Below are positions 1 to 6,666 of a stretch of 12,595 nucleotides of DNA, in pieces. Origin of the DNA: Dokdonella_A sp049583635. Lineage in GTDB: Bacteria; Pseudomonadota; Gammaproteobacteria; Xanthomonadales; Rhodanobacteraceae. Made by a program: the position numbers and the translations under genes. How positions within the stretch are numbered: the stretch's first letter is position 1; every line of letters begins with the position of its first letter. The stretch spans positions 1 to 12,595 of the forward strand of contig JBAUWF010000089.1 in the NCBI GenBank assembly GCA_049583635.1. The letters are read 5' to 3'. The notes below the pieces were generated by a model. It was not told the DNA's origin, searched no databases, and saw only the letters and a program-made list of their open reading frames with translations.

Positions 1-113
1 GAGGAAGCCGTTGTTTGGTGTAGGAAGTTTCCGACTTCCACCAACCCGCGGCACCGGGTTAGGCTGCGGGAATAGACTTCGTTTCAAAACCGAATTGTAG
101 TTAGGCGCCAAGT
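1..113. other. Hairpin-rich leader with two GTTAGGC core-like motifs
   Basis: This stretch has no convincing gene. It holds two adjacent hairpins: GGAAGT (23-28) with ACTTCC (34-39), and AACCCG (43-48) with CGGGTT (55-60). The heptamer GTTAGGC occurs at 58-64 and again at 100-106. The second copy lies 7 nt before the ATG of the next gene, which is where an integron core site (GTTRRRY) sits relative to a cassette gene. I could not find a matching RYYYAAC box at the left that would make a full attC, so this is only suggestive. Confidence 0.25.
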
Positions 114-713
114 ATGGATACCGCGCAGTTCACGTTTTCGTTCCCGTTCACGCTGCGCGACCGCCTTCGCGTCGCTTTTCTCCTTCCGCCACAGAGCAAG
201 TCGGGCCTCATTGCGTGGTCCGTCTGGCCTCTTATCGCACTCTGCTACATCACCTATTTCGTAGCAAACGGCTGGCGTCTGGGCGCCGACGTCTGGTGGT
301 TCGTGGTCTTCTGCCTGGCATTCACTCCAGTAGTCACGGTCGTCACGGTCCTCGCCACGTATGCTCAGAAACGTACGCGCGAGCCGGTCAAGGTTACATT
401 CAGCGAGGGCGGCATACACACCGAGGCGAGCTCATACGAGTTCACTCATCGTTGGCCAGCCATATCGCGGGTAACTTGTTCGGGCGGGTTCGTTTGGCTC
501 TACCGCGGTACTGGCAACATCGAGGCCATTGCGTCACTGTCGCACGGCATCTTTTGGCTCGTCCTGGCCTCGTTGCCGCTGTTTCTCATCCTGCCGGCCT
601 TGCTCAAGAGCGGTGTGGGGTTCTGGCCGGCGTTCGCTGCATCGTGCGTTGTCACGGTCGGTCTGTACTTCGGTCTGGTCTGGGTGCTTGGACGGTTCGG
701 CGTTCGGTTGTAG
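114..713 (+). CDS. YcxB-like membrane protein (hypothetical)
   Basis: This 199-residue protein has unknown function. It has two hydrophobic segments near the N-terminus (about 33-52 and 60-82). A polar part follows (about 90-135), with a phrase FSEGGIHTE and later HRWPAISRV, a layout seen in the YcxB family: a TM hairpin and then a small beta domain with a conserved Trp. Two more hydrophobic segments come after it (about 145-164 and 168-192). These replace the IPKR-type tail I would expect of YcxB, so the C-terminal half may be fused or divergent. No strong ribosome site precedes the ATG. The start is chosen because it gives the full-length frame and lies 7 nt after a GTTAGGC motif, as in integron cassettes. 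The family assignment comes from a remembered pattern, not a search. Confidence 0.6.
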   Translation: MDTAQFTFSFPFTLRDRLRVAFLLPPQSKSGLIAWSVWPLIALCYITYFVANGWRLGADVWWFVVFCLAFTPVVTVVTVLATYAQKRTREPVKVTFSEGGIHTEASSYEFTHRWPAISRVTCSGGFVWLYRGTGNIEAIASLSHGIFWLVLASLPLFLILPALLKSGVGFWPAFAASCVVTVGLYFGLVWVLGRFGVRL

Positions 714-744
714 CCTTGGCGGGTTCTACCCCGTTAACGCGGAC

Positions 745-810
745 ACTTCCAAGAACGCCAGTGAAGTGGACTCTGACCCCGGTTTTGCCGCCGACCCCGG
801 TTTCGCCGCC
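745..810. repeat. REP-like phrase with an 18-bp tandem duplication
   Basis: An 18-bp unit beginning GACCCCGG occurs twice in direct succession (775-792 and 793-810) with one mismatch (T786 versus C804). Just upstream, CACTTC and GAAGTG form a 6-bp inverted repeat with a loop of about 13 nt. The phrase GTGGACTCTGACCCCGG spanning the join resembles, from memory, sequences found near REP elements and REP-associated transposase remnants in xanthomonads and other gammaproteobacteria. No transposase gene is present. The rest of the 714-908 gap holds nothing else that I can identify. Confidence 0.4.
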
Positions 811-852
811 GGACCTTCGCGCCGCGATTCACCCGGCATAAATCGCGGCCTT

Positions 853-862
853 GCATTAATGC
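853..862. promoter_or_regulatory. Perfect 10-bp palindrome upstream of the outer-membrane gene
   Basis: GCATTAATGC is a perfect palindrome ending 46 nt before the ATG at 909, in a short AT-rich patch of otherwise GC-rich DNA. It could be an operator or lie within a promoter region. A palindrome this short can occur by chance, so the assignment is weak. Confidence 0.2.
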
Positions 863-908
863 GGTGACCCGCTCGGACCCGTCCTTTCCCTGACTGCGGA
901 ACACCACG

Positions 909-1718
909 ATGCGTCGCCTAGTCCCGCTCCTGTCGTTCTCCCTTGCGATAGCCGGCCTGCTGACCGCACGGCCCGCGCGTGCCGACGACGATCGCTTCAC
1001 GCTCCGCATCGGCGCGATGCAGGTCGGGGGCGATCTCGGCCTCGACGGTGCGGCGAACGTCGACGGCGAAAGTTACCGCTTTTCCAGCGGCCGTCTCGAT
1101 TTCGACAACCGGACCGTGGCACGCGTGGAAGGCATCCTCCATTTCAGCGAACGTAATCGTCTGCTGTTCAACTATTTCCGCTACCACCGGGAGCGCCGCT
1201 ACGCCCTCGACCACGACGTCACCTTCGGCGATATCACGATCCCGGCCGGCAGCGCGGCAAAGTTCGGCGCGCAGTTCGATCTCGGCAGCCTTGTCTACGA
1301 TTACGCGCTGGTCGAAACCCAGACCGTGAGCTTCGGCGTGCAGATCGGTGCAGAATGGGCTAACCTCGAAGGAAACGTTCGTGCCAGCGATGGCACCAAC
1401 AGCTTCAGCAGCCGCGAAAGCAAAACCGGCGCAGCGCCCGTTGTCGGCCTGCGCCTGTCCGCCAATACCCCGGATCACCGCTGGGGATTCGTTGTCCAGG
1501 GCCAGTACCTCAATGCCGACTGGGGCAACTTCAACAGCTACGGCGGCAGCCTGAGCCGCGCGAATGCGCTGGCCGAATACCGCTTCACGCCAAACCTCGG
1601 TGTGTACACCGGCTACGACTGGTTCAAACTCGACATCAGGCGCGACTTCGATGTCGGCCGTGTCGGTCTTGCCCTGCGCTTCAACGGACCGACCGCCGGC
1701 CTCACGCTCGCGTTCTGA
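909..1718 (+). CDS. Outer-membrane beta-barrel protein
   Basis: This 269-residue protein has a clear Sec signal peptide: two Arg, a hydrophobic stretch, then a RPARA|DDD cleavage site after residue 25. The mature part alternates polar and hydrophobic or aromatic residues in short strands (for example FGVQIGAEWANL, WGFVVQGQYLNADWG, LGVYTGYDWFKLDIRR). It ends in LTLAF, and the C-terminal Phe is the classic recognition signal for outer-membrane barrel insertion by BAM. There are no Cys residues and no lipobox. About ten or so strands would fit this size, but no specific porin or enzyme family is recognisable. The start is the first ATG before the signal peptide, with a weak GCGGAA upstream. It stands alone and has the high-GC codon use of the host, unlike a typical cassette gene. 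Confidence 0.8.
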   Translation: MRRLVPLLSFSLAIAGLLTARPARADDDRFTLRIGAMQVGGDLGLDGAANVDGESYRFSSGRLDFDNRTVARVEGILHFSERNRLLFNYFRYHRERRYALDHDVTFGDITIPAGSAAKFGAQFDLGSLVYDYALVETQTVSFGVQIGAEWANLEGNVRASDGTNSFSSRESKTGAAPVVGLRLSANTPDHRWGFVVQGQYLNADWGNFNSYGGSLSRANALAEYRFTPNLGVYTGYDWFKLDIRRDFDVGRVGLALRFNGPTAGLTLAF

Positions 1719-1901
1719 CCCTCCGCGAATCGCCGCGCGCTGCAAAAGCGCCGAGTCGGCGAGCGGCGTTATCGTCGCGACTTCGGCCCGATAAGGCTTG
1801 TCGCGTCGTTTTCGTCATCCTGCACGGCCGTCAGGAAGGTAGCCGACCGTGAAGATTCCGCTCCAAGCCATTGATCCCAAAAGATTCATGCGCTTGACCA
1901 G

Positions 1902-1967
1902 CCCGCCCGTTTCCTGAACGATGCGGTGTCATCCCTCGGATTCGAGGTCTAATGGTCGTTGGGCGGG
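1902..1967 (+). other. attC-like cruciform (weak) before the monooxygenase
   Basis: Nested inverted repeats fold this segment into a cruciform: CCCGCCC (1902-1908) with GGGCGGG (1961-1967), AACGA (1917-1921) with TCGTT (1956-1960), CAT (1930-1932) with ATG (1952-1954), and CCTCG (1934-1938) with CGAGG (1943-1947). GTTGGGC at 1958-1964 matches the integron core GTTRRRY. The left box does not match RYYYAAC, so this is at best a degenerate attC. Its position fits the left boundary of a cassette carrying the FAD monooxygenase. The remainder of the 1719-2019 gap shows nothing else. Confidence 0.35.
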
Positions 1968-2019
1968 TAGGCACACGGGCCGGTTTTGGTAGCGAATTCG
2001 ATTGATGGATGCGAGGGCT

Positions 2020-3204
2020 ATGCGAGTAGTAATCAACGGCGCCGGCATTGCTGGTACGGCGCTCGCTTGCTGGCTGAGCAAGCTGGGTCACGAGGTGTTG
2101 CTCGTCGAGCGGGCTTCCCGCGTGCGCACTGGTGGCTACGTCCTCAACTTGTGGGGAGTCGGCTACGACGCTGTGGAAAGAATGGGCCTGCTCCCGAGAC
2201 TCCAGGAGTTGCAATATGAGTCCGAGGAACTCCGCATGGTGGACCAGCGGGGCCGAATCCGTGGGGGCTATCCGTCGCGCGTCCTGCTGCGCTTGGCAAA
2301 GGGGCGCATCATGTCTTTGGCGCGCGCCGACATTGCGGCTTCCATCTACGGCTTGTTGGACGGGCAGGTCGAGACGATCTTCGGGGACAGCATTGCGACG
2401 GTCGAGGACGACGGAGAGCGTGTACGAATCGGCTTCGAACACGCGTCTGCGCGTGAGGCCGATCTGGTCATCGGCGCCGATGGCTTGCATTCACGCATCC
2501 GCCAGATCGCCTTCGGGCCCGATGCGCACTTCGAATATCCGCTGGGCTGTCACGTTGCCGCATTCGAGGTTGCTGGTTATCGTCCGCGTGACGACAGCGT
2601 GTACGTAGCGCACACGGCTCCCGGGAGATATGTTTCCCGGTTTTCCGTGCGCGATGACAAGATGCTTTTTTTCATGCTTTTTCGGGATGAATACCTCGCA
2701 GGTGATGTATCAGCAGGCCTGTCGGAGCGAAAGTCGGCGCTGACCAAAGTATTCTCCGATATGGGTTGGGAATGCCCGTCAATCCTTGCGGCGCTGAAAG
2801 GCGTGGAGGATGTCTATTTCGACAGCATTAGCCAGATTCGCATGGATGCGTGGACGAAAGGAAGGGTGGCCTTGGTTGGCGATGCGGCGGCATGCCCGTC
2901 CCTGATCGCCGGGGAAGGTGCGGGCTTTGCACTGGCCGAGGCTTATGTGCTGGCGGGAGAAATCCGCGCGCACCAAGGCGATCTCGACTTGGCGTTCGCA
3001 CGCTACCAAGAACGAATCAAACCGTTCGTTGCGCGCAAGCAGAAGTATGCGGAAAAGTTGGTGCCGTCGTTTGTTCCAAAGACCGCTTTCGGGGTATCAG
3101 TCCGAGACTTCGCAACCCTGCTGATGCGGCTACCTGTCTTTCCTCGGCTTTTGATGGGACGTTACCTGCATGATGAAATGGAGTTGCCCGATTATTCCAT
3201 TTGA
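2020..3204 (+). CDS. FAD-dependent monooxygenase (class A flavoprotein hydroxylase fold)
   Basis: This 394-residue protein matches the PHBH/TetX-like group A monooxygenases, which use NAD(P)H and O2 to hydroxylate small organic substrates in the cytoplasm. It has the N-terminal dinucleotide motif GAGIAG (residues 7-12) followed by the Glu ending the second strand (VLLVE, 30). It also has the conserved Arg in SLARADIA (102), the DG motif GADGLHSRIR (152-161) and the GD motif GRVALVGDAA (281-290) followed by GEGAGFALAEA. Length is normal for the family. The ATG at 2020 puts the Rossmann motif at the usual place. An in-frame ATG at 2005 is also possible, and neither has a well-spaced ribosome site. 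Base composition is less GC-rich than the flanking genes. It lies between two attC-like sites. The substrate is unknown; antibiotic or aromatic-compound modification is possible but unsupported. Confidence 0.88.
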   Translation: MRVVINGAGIAGTALACWLSKLGHEVLLVERASRVRTGGYVLNLWGVGYDAVERMGLLPRLQELQYESEELRMVDQRGRIRGGYPSRVLLRLAKGRIMSLARADIAASIYGLLDGQVETIFGDSIATVEDDGERVRIGFEHASAREADLVIGADGLHSRIRQIAFGPDAHFEYPLGCHVAAFEVAGYRPRDDSVYVAHTAPGRYVSRFSVRDDKMLFFMLFRDEYLAGDVSAGLSERKSALTKVFSDMGWECPSILAALKGVEDVYFDSISQIRMDAWTKGRVALVGDAAACPSLIAGEGAGFALAEAYVLAGEIRAHQGDLDLAFARYQERIKPFVARKQKYAEKLVPSFVPKTAFGVSVRDFATLLMRLPVFPRLLMGRYLHDEMELPDYSI

Positions 3205-3291
3205 TGCCATTGTTCAAGATACAAGTGCCGGTTTGACTGCGGAAATAACCGCTTTGGGTGAAATTGGGCGGCACAATGGAATTGAGGCTCC

Positions 3292-3354
3292 GCCCAACAA
3301 ATCATCCAAGCGGACGCGGGAAAATCCCCGCACTGATTGATTCAAGCGTTGGAC
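3292..3354 (+). other. Integron attC-like recombination site
   Basis: This 63-bp site starts with GCCCAAC (3292-3298, matches RYYYAAC) and ends with GTTGGAC (3348-3354, matches GTTRRRY). Next to the left box is an AAGCGGAC stretch of the L'' type, and before the right box is TTCAAGC, both typical of attC sites. The centre carries a small hairpin, GCGGG with CCCGC. Length and order of boxes are those of standard attC sites; the L' box pairs poorly. It lies 87 nt after the monooxygenase stop, in the orientation expected for a plus-strand cassette. An overlapping 8-bp inverted repeat, TTGGGCGG (3264-3271) with CCGCCCAA (3290-3297), could compete with folding. Confidence 0.7.
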
Positions 3355-3496
3355 GATAAGGGAACATGGTGCGGCGCAGGTATACAAGGCAAAGGCGCGG
3401 CGGGAATCAAGCAGCCCGGTTCACTCTTCCGTGGTCGTTTGCCTGATCCACCAAGCCGCTCTACCCTCACACCGATGCCGTACGTGGAGTTTCGCC

Positions 3497-4801
3497 ATGC
3501 GCAGCTCGCTTGTGCTTTGCCTTGTCCTGCTCGCGCTGTCCGGCGTGGCGAACGCAAGCCCCTTCGATCCATCCTATCTTGTTCAGGATCAGGGCACGTA
3601 CCGGTTCGCGGACGGCACCTGCGTGACCGGCGGCCGGATGGACGAGGACGGGATTCGTCTGCTGTACATGGACGTGTGGAAGAACCGGACGGCAGTTCTG
3701 CTCGCGTCGCAAGGCGGCAAGCTCGTGTCGCTCGTTCCGCCCGGGCTTGATGCCAGCATGGATGCTTCCGGTGACACGCTGACGCTGACCCGCCCGGGCG
3801 ATCACGCGCGGCTCGCGCATCGTCTGCACCGACCCGACGCGCGCGCGGTGCATTTCGAGAGCGGCGACCTGATCCTCGCCGGAACGCTGTACACACCGGA
3901 CAGTGCTAGGGGCAAGCTCCCCGCTGTGGTGTTGGCGCACGGTTCGGGGCCGGTGGATCGCTTCGGCGGCACCTGGATCACTTTTTTCACCAACCTGGGT
4001 TTTGCCGTGTTGTCGTACGACAAGCGCGGCGTCGGTGCATCGGCCGGCGACTGGCACACGGCCACCTATGTCGACCTCGCGGGCGACCTCGATGCCGCCG
4101 TCGACTGGCTGGCGCGGCAACCGGATGTCGATGCTGCGCGCCTGGGCATCCACGCCACCAGCCAGTCCGGCTGGTATGCGCCGCTGGCAGCCGCGCGCGA
4201 CCGGCGCGTGCGTTTCCTGATCCAGCGCGTCGGCCCCGCCTTGTGGATCGGCCCCGTCACGCAGCACGAAAACGAGAGCGACTGGCGCGCTGCCGGCGTG
4301 CCCGAAGCCGACATTGCCGCGGCCGCGGCCCTTTGGCTGCGTCTCAACACGCTGGCCCGCGAGGGCGGCTCGCACGAGCAGGCCCAGCACTTGATCGATG
4401 CCGCCGCCGACAAGCCCTGGTTCGGCCCGACCTTCGGCGACGGCTGGCGCCACATCCAGGCCGGCGCGTGGCAGCGCCGGCGCGTCAACGCGAAGCTGGA
4501 TCCCGCGAGCACGGCCGCACGCCTGAAGATCCCGGTGCTGTGGTTCCTGGCCGAAAAGGACCAGAACGTGCCGTACAGGAAAAGCCGGGACGCCATCGAG
4601 GCCGCACGCCACAAGTACAAGGCCGACATCACCCTGGTCACGATAGCCGATGCCCCGCACTCCTTCCTGATCAAGGACGCGCACGGCGCCGTGCACTACA
4701 CCAGCCGCTACTGGCCCGAAATGGCACATTGGCTGCGCGCGCATGGCGTCACGCAACGTGCATTTCGCAACTGCGGTTTGCCGTCAGACAGGACTCATTG
4801 A
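3497..4801 (+). CDS. Secreted alpha/beta-hydrolase (esterase/peptidase-like)
   Basis: This 434-residue protein has a Sec signal peptide (hydrophobic core, cleavage after VANA at residue 20), so it probably acts in the periplasm or outside the cell. Residues about 21-115 form a small N-terminal domain. The hydrolase core follows, with the oxyanion motif HGSGP (148-152), SYDKRGVG (173-180), the nucleophile elbow ATSQSGW (Ser222), the acid in LAEKDQNVP (Asp355) and the histidine in DAPHSF (His388). It resembles the BAAT/S9-like hydrolases with a helical insertion (about 255-335). The elbow reads AxSxS instead of GxSxG; the second Gly is often replaced in this group, the first less often. The start is supported by GGAG 7 nt before the ATG. 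The gene lies between two attC-like sites but has a long leader (about 140 nt) and host-like GC. Substrate unknown. Confidence 0.85.
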   Translation: MRSSLVLCLVLLALSGVANASPFDPSYLVQDQGTYRFADGTCVTGGRMDEDGIRLLYMDVWKNRTAVLLASQGGKLVSLVPPGLDASMDASGDTLTLTRPGDHARLAHRLHRPDARAVHFESGDLILAGTLYTPDSARGKLPAVVLAHGSGPVDRFGGTWITFFTNLGFAVLSYDKRGVGASAGDWHTATYVDLAGDLDAAVDWLARQPDVDAARLGIHATSQSGWYAPLAAARDRRVRFLIQRVGPALWIGPVTQHENESDWRAAGVPEADIAAAAALWLRLNTLAREGGSHEQAQHLIDAAADKPWFGPTFGDGWRHIQAGAWQRRRVNAKLDPASTAARLKIPVLWFLAEKDQNVPYRKSRDAIEAARHKYKADITLVTIADAPHSFLIKDAHGAVHYTSRYWPEMAHWLRAHGVTQRAFRNCGLPSDRTH

Positions 4802-4824
4802 GAGCCACAAGGAGATTCAAGGAA

Positions 4825-4887
4825 ATGTTGCGTTGGGTTCGAGAATTTGGCATTCGTTTGAGCAACCTGGAAGCTTGCTGGCACTAA
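4825..4887 (+). CDS. Possible 20-residue leader or remnant ORF
   Basis: A very short frame of 20 residues starts with ATG and has GGAG at 4811-4814 and an AAGGAA run just upstream. It begins 24 nt after the hydrolase stop. It has no recognisable motif. It may be a chance frame or the remnant of a gene lost between the hydrolase and the attC-like site. The rest of 4888-4993 shows nothing coding. Confidence 0.12.
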   Translation: MLRWVREFGIRLSNLEACWH

Positions 4888-4993
4888 TCCTGCGGCAATC
4901 CTGTAGAGATTGGCGGCGCTGCAAAGTGGCGTGGCGTCGGCCTCGCGGAAGCTGGCTCTATCTCAAGGACCTACCACGGGGGATGACAAAGCG

Positions 4994-5065
4994 GCCTAGC
5001 AATGCGCTCCGGCCGACGTTAAAACTGTTACGCAGTTCCGTCGCTGCCGGGCTTTGGGGGTAGGC
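4994..5065 (+). other. Degenerate attC-like recombination site
   Basis: This 72-bp inverted-repeat structure has the attC layout. The outer boxes GCCTAGC (4994-5000) and GGTAGGC (5059-5065) each differ from consensus by one base, while GCCTA and TAGGC still pair. Inner arms pair as CCGGC (5009-5013) with GCCGG (5046-5050) and CGACG (5014-5018) with CGTCG (5039-5043), with a two-base bulge. The tip is AACTG (5023-5027) with CAGTT (5033-5037). The left AATGCGCTC and right GGGCTTTGG spacers resemble those of known attC sites. The VOC gene begins 24 nt downstream, a normal cassette spacing. The changed core bases suggest a decayed, poorly recombining site. Confidence 0.62.
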
Positions 5066-5089
5066 GCCACAACCAACGGAGATACGCTC

Positions 5090-5470
5090 ATGAATCAAGA
5101 TCCGAGACTCTCTGACATTCGGCAGATTGCAGTGACCGTTAGTAACGTCGATGCTGCACTTGGTTTTTACCGTGACGTACTAGGGCTGGCATTCTTGTTC
5201 AGCGCCGGTCCTGACTTGGCATTCCTCGATGCAGGCGGCGTACGCATCATGCTCAGCACCCCGCAAGGTTCCGGTACCGTAGGGGCCAACTCCATCCTTT
5301 ACTTCAAGGTTTCCGATATTGGCGCAACACATGCTTCTCTTGTCGCGCGCGGCGCCACCAATGAACGCGCACCGCAGCTCGCCGCTAAAATGCCGGACCA
5401 CGAACTCTGGACTGGATTCTTGCGTGATCCGGACGGTAATTTGGTCGGTCTTATGGAGGAGAAGAGGTAA
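5090..5470 (+). CDS. VOC-family (glyoxalase/bleomycin-resistance fold) protein
   Basis: This 126-residue single-domain protein of the vicinal oxygen chelate superfamily has two beta-alpha-beta-beta-beta modules. Features seen: RQIAVTVSNVDAALGFYRDVLGL at the N-terminus, the middle strand VRIMLSTP, and the C-terminal module ending in LRDPDGNLVGLMEE. The likely metal-site positions are Gln12 in the usual first His/Gln place, His104 and Glu123. The expected acidic residue in the LML(E) strand is Ser56, so metal binding may be altered. Such proteins act as glyoxalases, dioxygenases, or drug-binding or thiol-transfer resistance proteins; the exact role cannot be told. GGAG lies 8 nt before the chosen ATG; upstream non-ATG starts would run into the attC-like site. 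The position right after that site and the compact size are typical of an integron cassette gene. Confidence 0.85.
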   Translation: MNQDPRLSDIRQIAVTVSNVDAALGFYRDVLGLAFLFSAGPDLAFLDAGGVRIMLSTPQGSGTVGANSILYFKVSDIGATHASLVARGATNERAPQLAAKMPDHELWTGFLRDPDGNLVGLMEEKR

Positions 5471-5724
5471 CAACAGCCGTCGATGCATTCTTCATCGGAG
5501 CGATGCCTGACTCGCCGCAATACGGTTAAGCACTATGGGAGACTGGCGGCTCGGGCGGGATATCGTGCGCGGCAGAATCCGATTCCAGTGCCGGACAGTT
5601 CCACAGTTCATGTCGTGCCTGTTCGCCACGGAGGCCGCCTTGACGCCTGGCCCCACCATCGAGGCGACAGCCCAAAGCTTCGGCCTTGAATTCAATTCAC
5701 GATGAATTTTTGGGAGACAATCTT

Positions 5725-6666
5725 GTGACCAAGGTCAAGCATTCCGTTTTAACCGCGACAGCGGCTCTCGTTTTCGCGGCGTGCGTCGGAAATGCATCAG
5801 CGACCGATGCAAACGCCGCTGAGACGGCTGCAAAGATGACTCCCGCCGCACCTGCAAAGGATGCGCTCGTAGCGCTCGAAAAGAGCGCATACGAGGCTTG
5901 GAAGTCCAGGGACACAAGGTTCTGGGACACATTTCTTTCGGACAAGTTTGTCGGCTATGGTTCGTCCGGCAAGCTCGACAAGGCATCAGCGACAAAGGAA
6001 TACGCCGGCGCTGATTGCGAGATCAAGAGTTACGCTTTGTCGGACGAGCAGGTGAGACCGCTCGGAAATGATGCGGCATTGCTGACGCACAAGACGACCG
6101 TCGACGGCACATGCGGCGGACAAAAGGTCCCGGCTGATAGTTGGGCGGCGACCATATTCGTTCGCGACCGCGATACATGGAAAGGAGCCTTTCACGCCGA
6201 AGCTCCGATTGTCGATCCAAAGGCAGCTTCCGCAGTACCGGTTGTCAAGAACGAAGCGCCCAACAAGGATGAGGCCAAACCGGCCGCTCCGGATGCCGGC
6301 ACCGATGCGTTGGTGACGAACGAAAAAGCTGTCTGGGAAGCCTGGAAAGAACACGACGCCAAAAAAATTGAGCACCTGACGGCCAGGGATATTTCATTTA
6401 TCGATATCTTCGGCAACCACTTCGCAAACAAAGCCGATGCCATCAAGGACTGGACCGGACCCGGATGCAATGTCAAGAGCGTCAGCATCACCGACGGCGT
6501 GGGCACGATGCTCTCGCCGACAGTAGGCATCCTGAGATATACCGGTAGTGCCGATGGCACCTGCTTCGGCCAGAAAGTTGGATCTGTCTGGGGCACGTCG
6601 GTCTATGTCAAGGACGGCGATGCATGGAAATGGGCCTTTGGCATCAATTTGCCCGCACGCCGGTAA
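5725..6666 (+). CDS. Exported protein with two tandem NTF2/DUF4440-like domains
   Basis: This 313-residue protein is read from a GTG start at 5725, with GGGAG 8 nt upstream. It has a signal peptide ending at NASA|TDA (residue 26), so a periplasmic location is expected; the FAAC sequence at 17-20 is a poor lipobox. Two homologous domains follow (about 46-162 and 194-309), joined by an Ala/Pro/Lys-rich linker. Each starts with an EK..xEAWK helix, then a [DN]-rich strand region, a GxxC site, a DGTC-GQK segment and a final DxWK-AF strand, the pattern of SnoaL/NTF2-like ketosteroid-isomerase folds. Each domain has two Cys with identical spacing (98/130 and 248/280), suggesting a conserved disulfide. 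The ligand or activity is unknown; DUF4440 proteins often act as small-molecule binders or carriers. Confidence 0.72.
   Translation: MTKVKHSVLTATAALVFAACVGNASATDANAAETAAKMTPAAPAKDALVALEKSAYEAWKSRDTRFWDTFLSDKFVGYGSSGKLDKASATKEYAGADCEIKSYALSDEQVRPLGNDAALLTHKTTVDGTCGGQKVPADSWAATIFVRDRDTWKGAFHAEAPIVDPKAASAVPVVKNEAPNKDEAKPAAPDAGTDALVTNEKAVWEAWKEHDAKKIEHLTARDISFIDIFGNHFANKADAIKDWTGPGCNVKSVSITDGVGTMLSPTVGILRYTGSADGTCFGQKVGSVWGTSVYVKDGDAWKWAFGINLPARR

Noticed and set aside
1740..1815. Possible terminator after the outer-membrane gene.
   Set aside because: Only short, broken inverted repeats are present, with no continuous stem or T-run.
3467..4756. A 429-codon minus-strand frame opposite the hydrolase gene.
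   Set aside because: It is the mirror of a GC-rich coding frame, with no motif and no ribosome site; the plus frame has a signal peptide and a catalytic triad.
5465..5531. Possible attC after the VOC gene: AGGTAAC at its stop and GTTAAGC at 5525-5531.
   Set aside because: The right box fits GTTRRRY but the left box fails RYYYAAC, and the arms do not pair convincingly. The match is within chance expectation.
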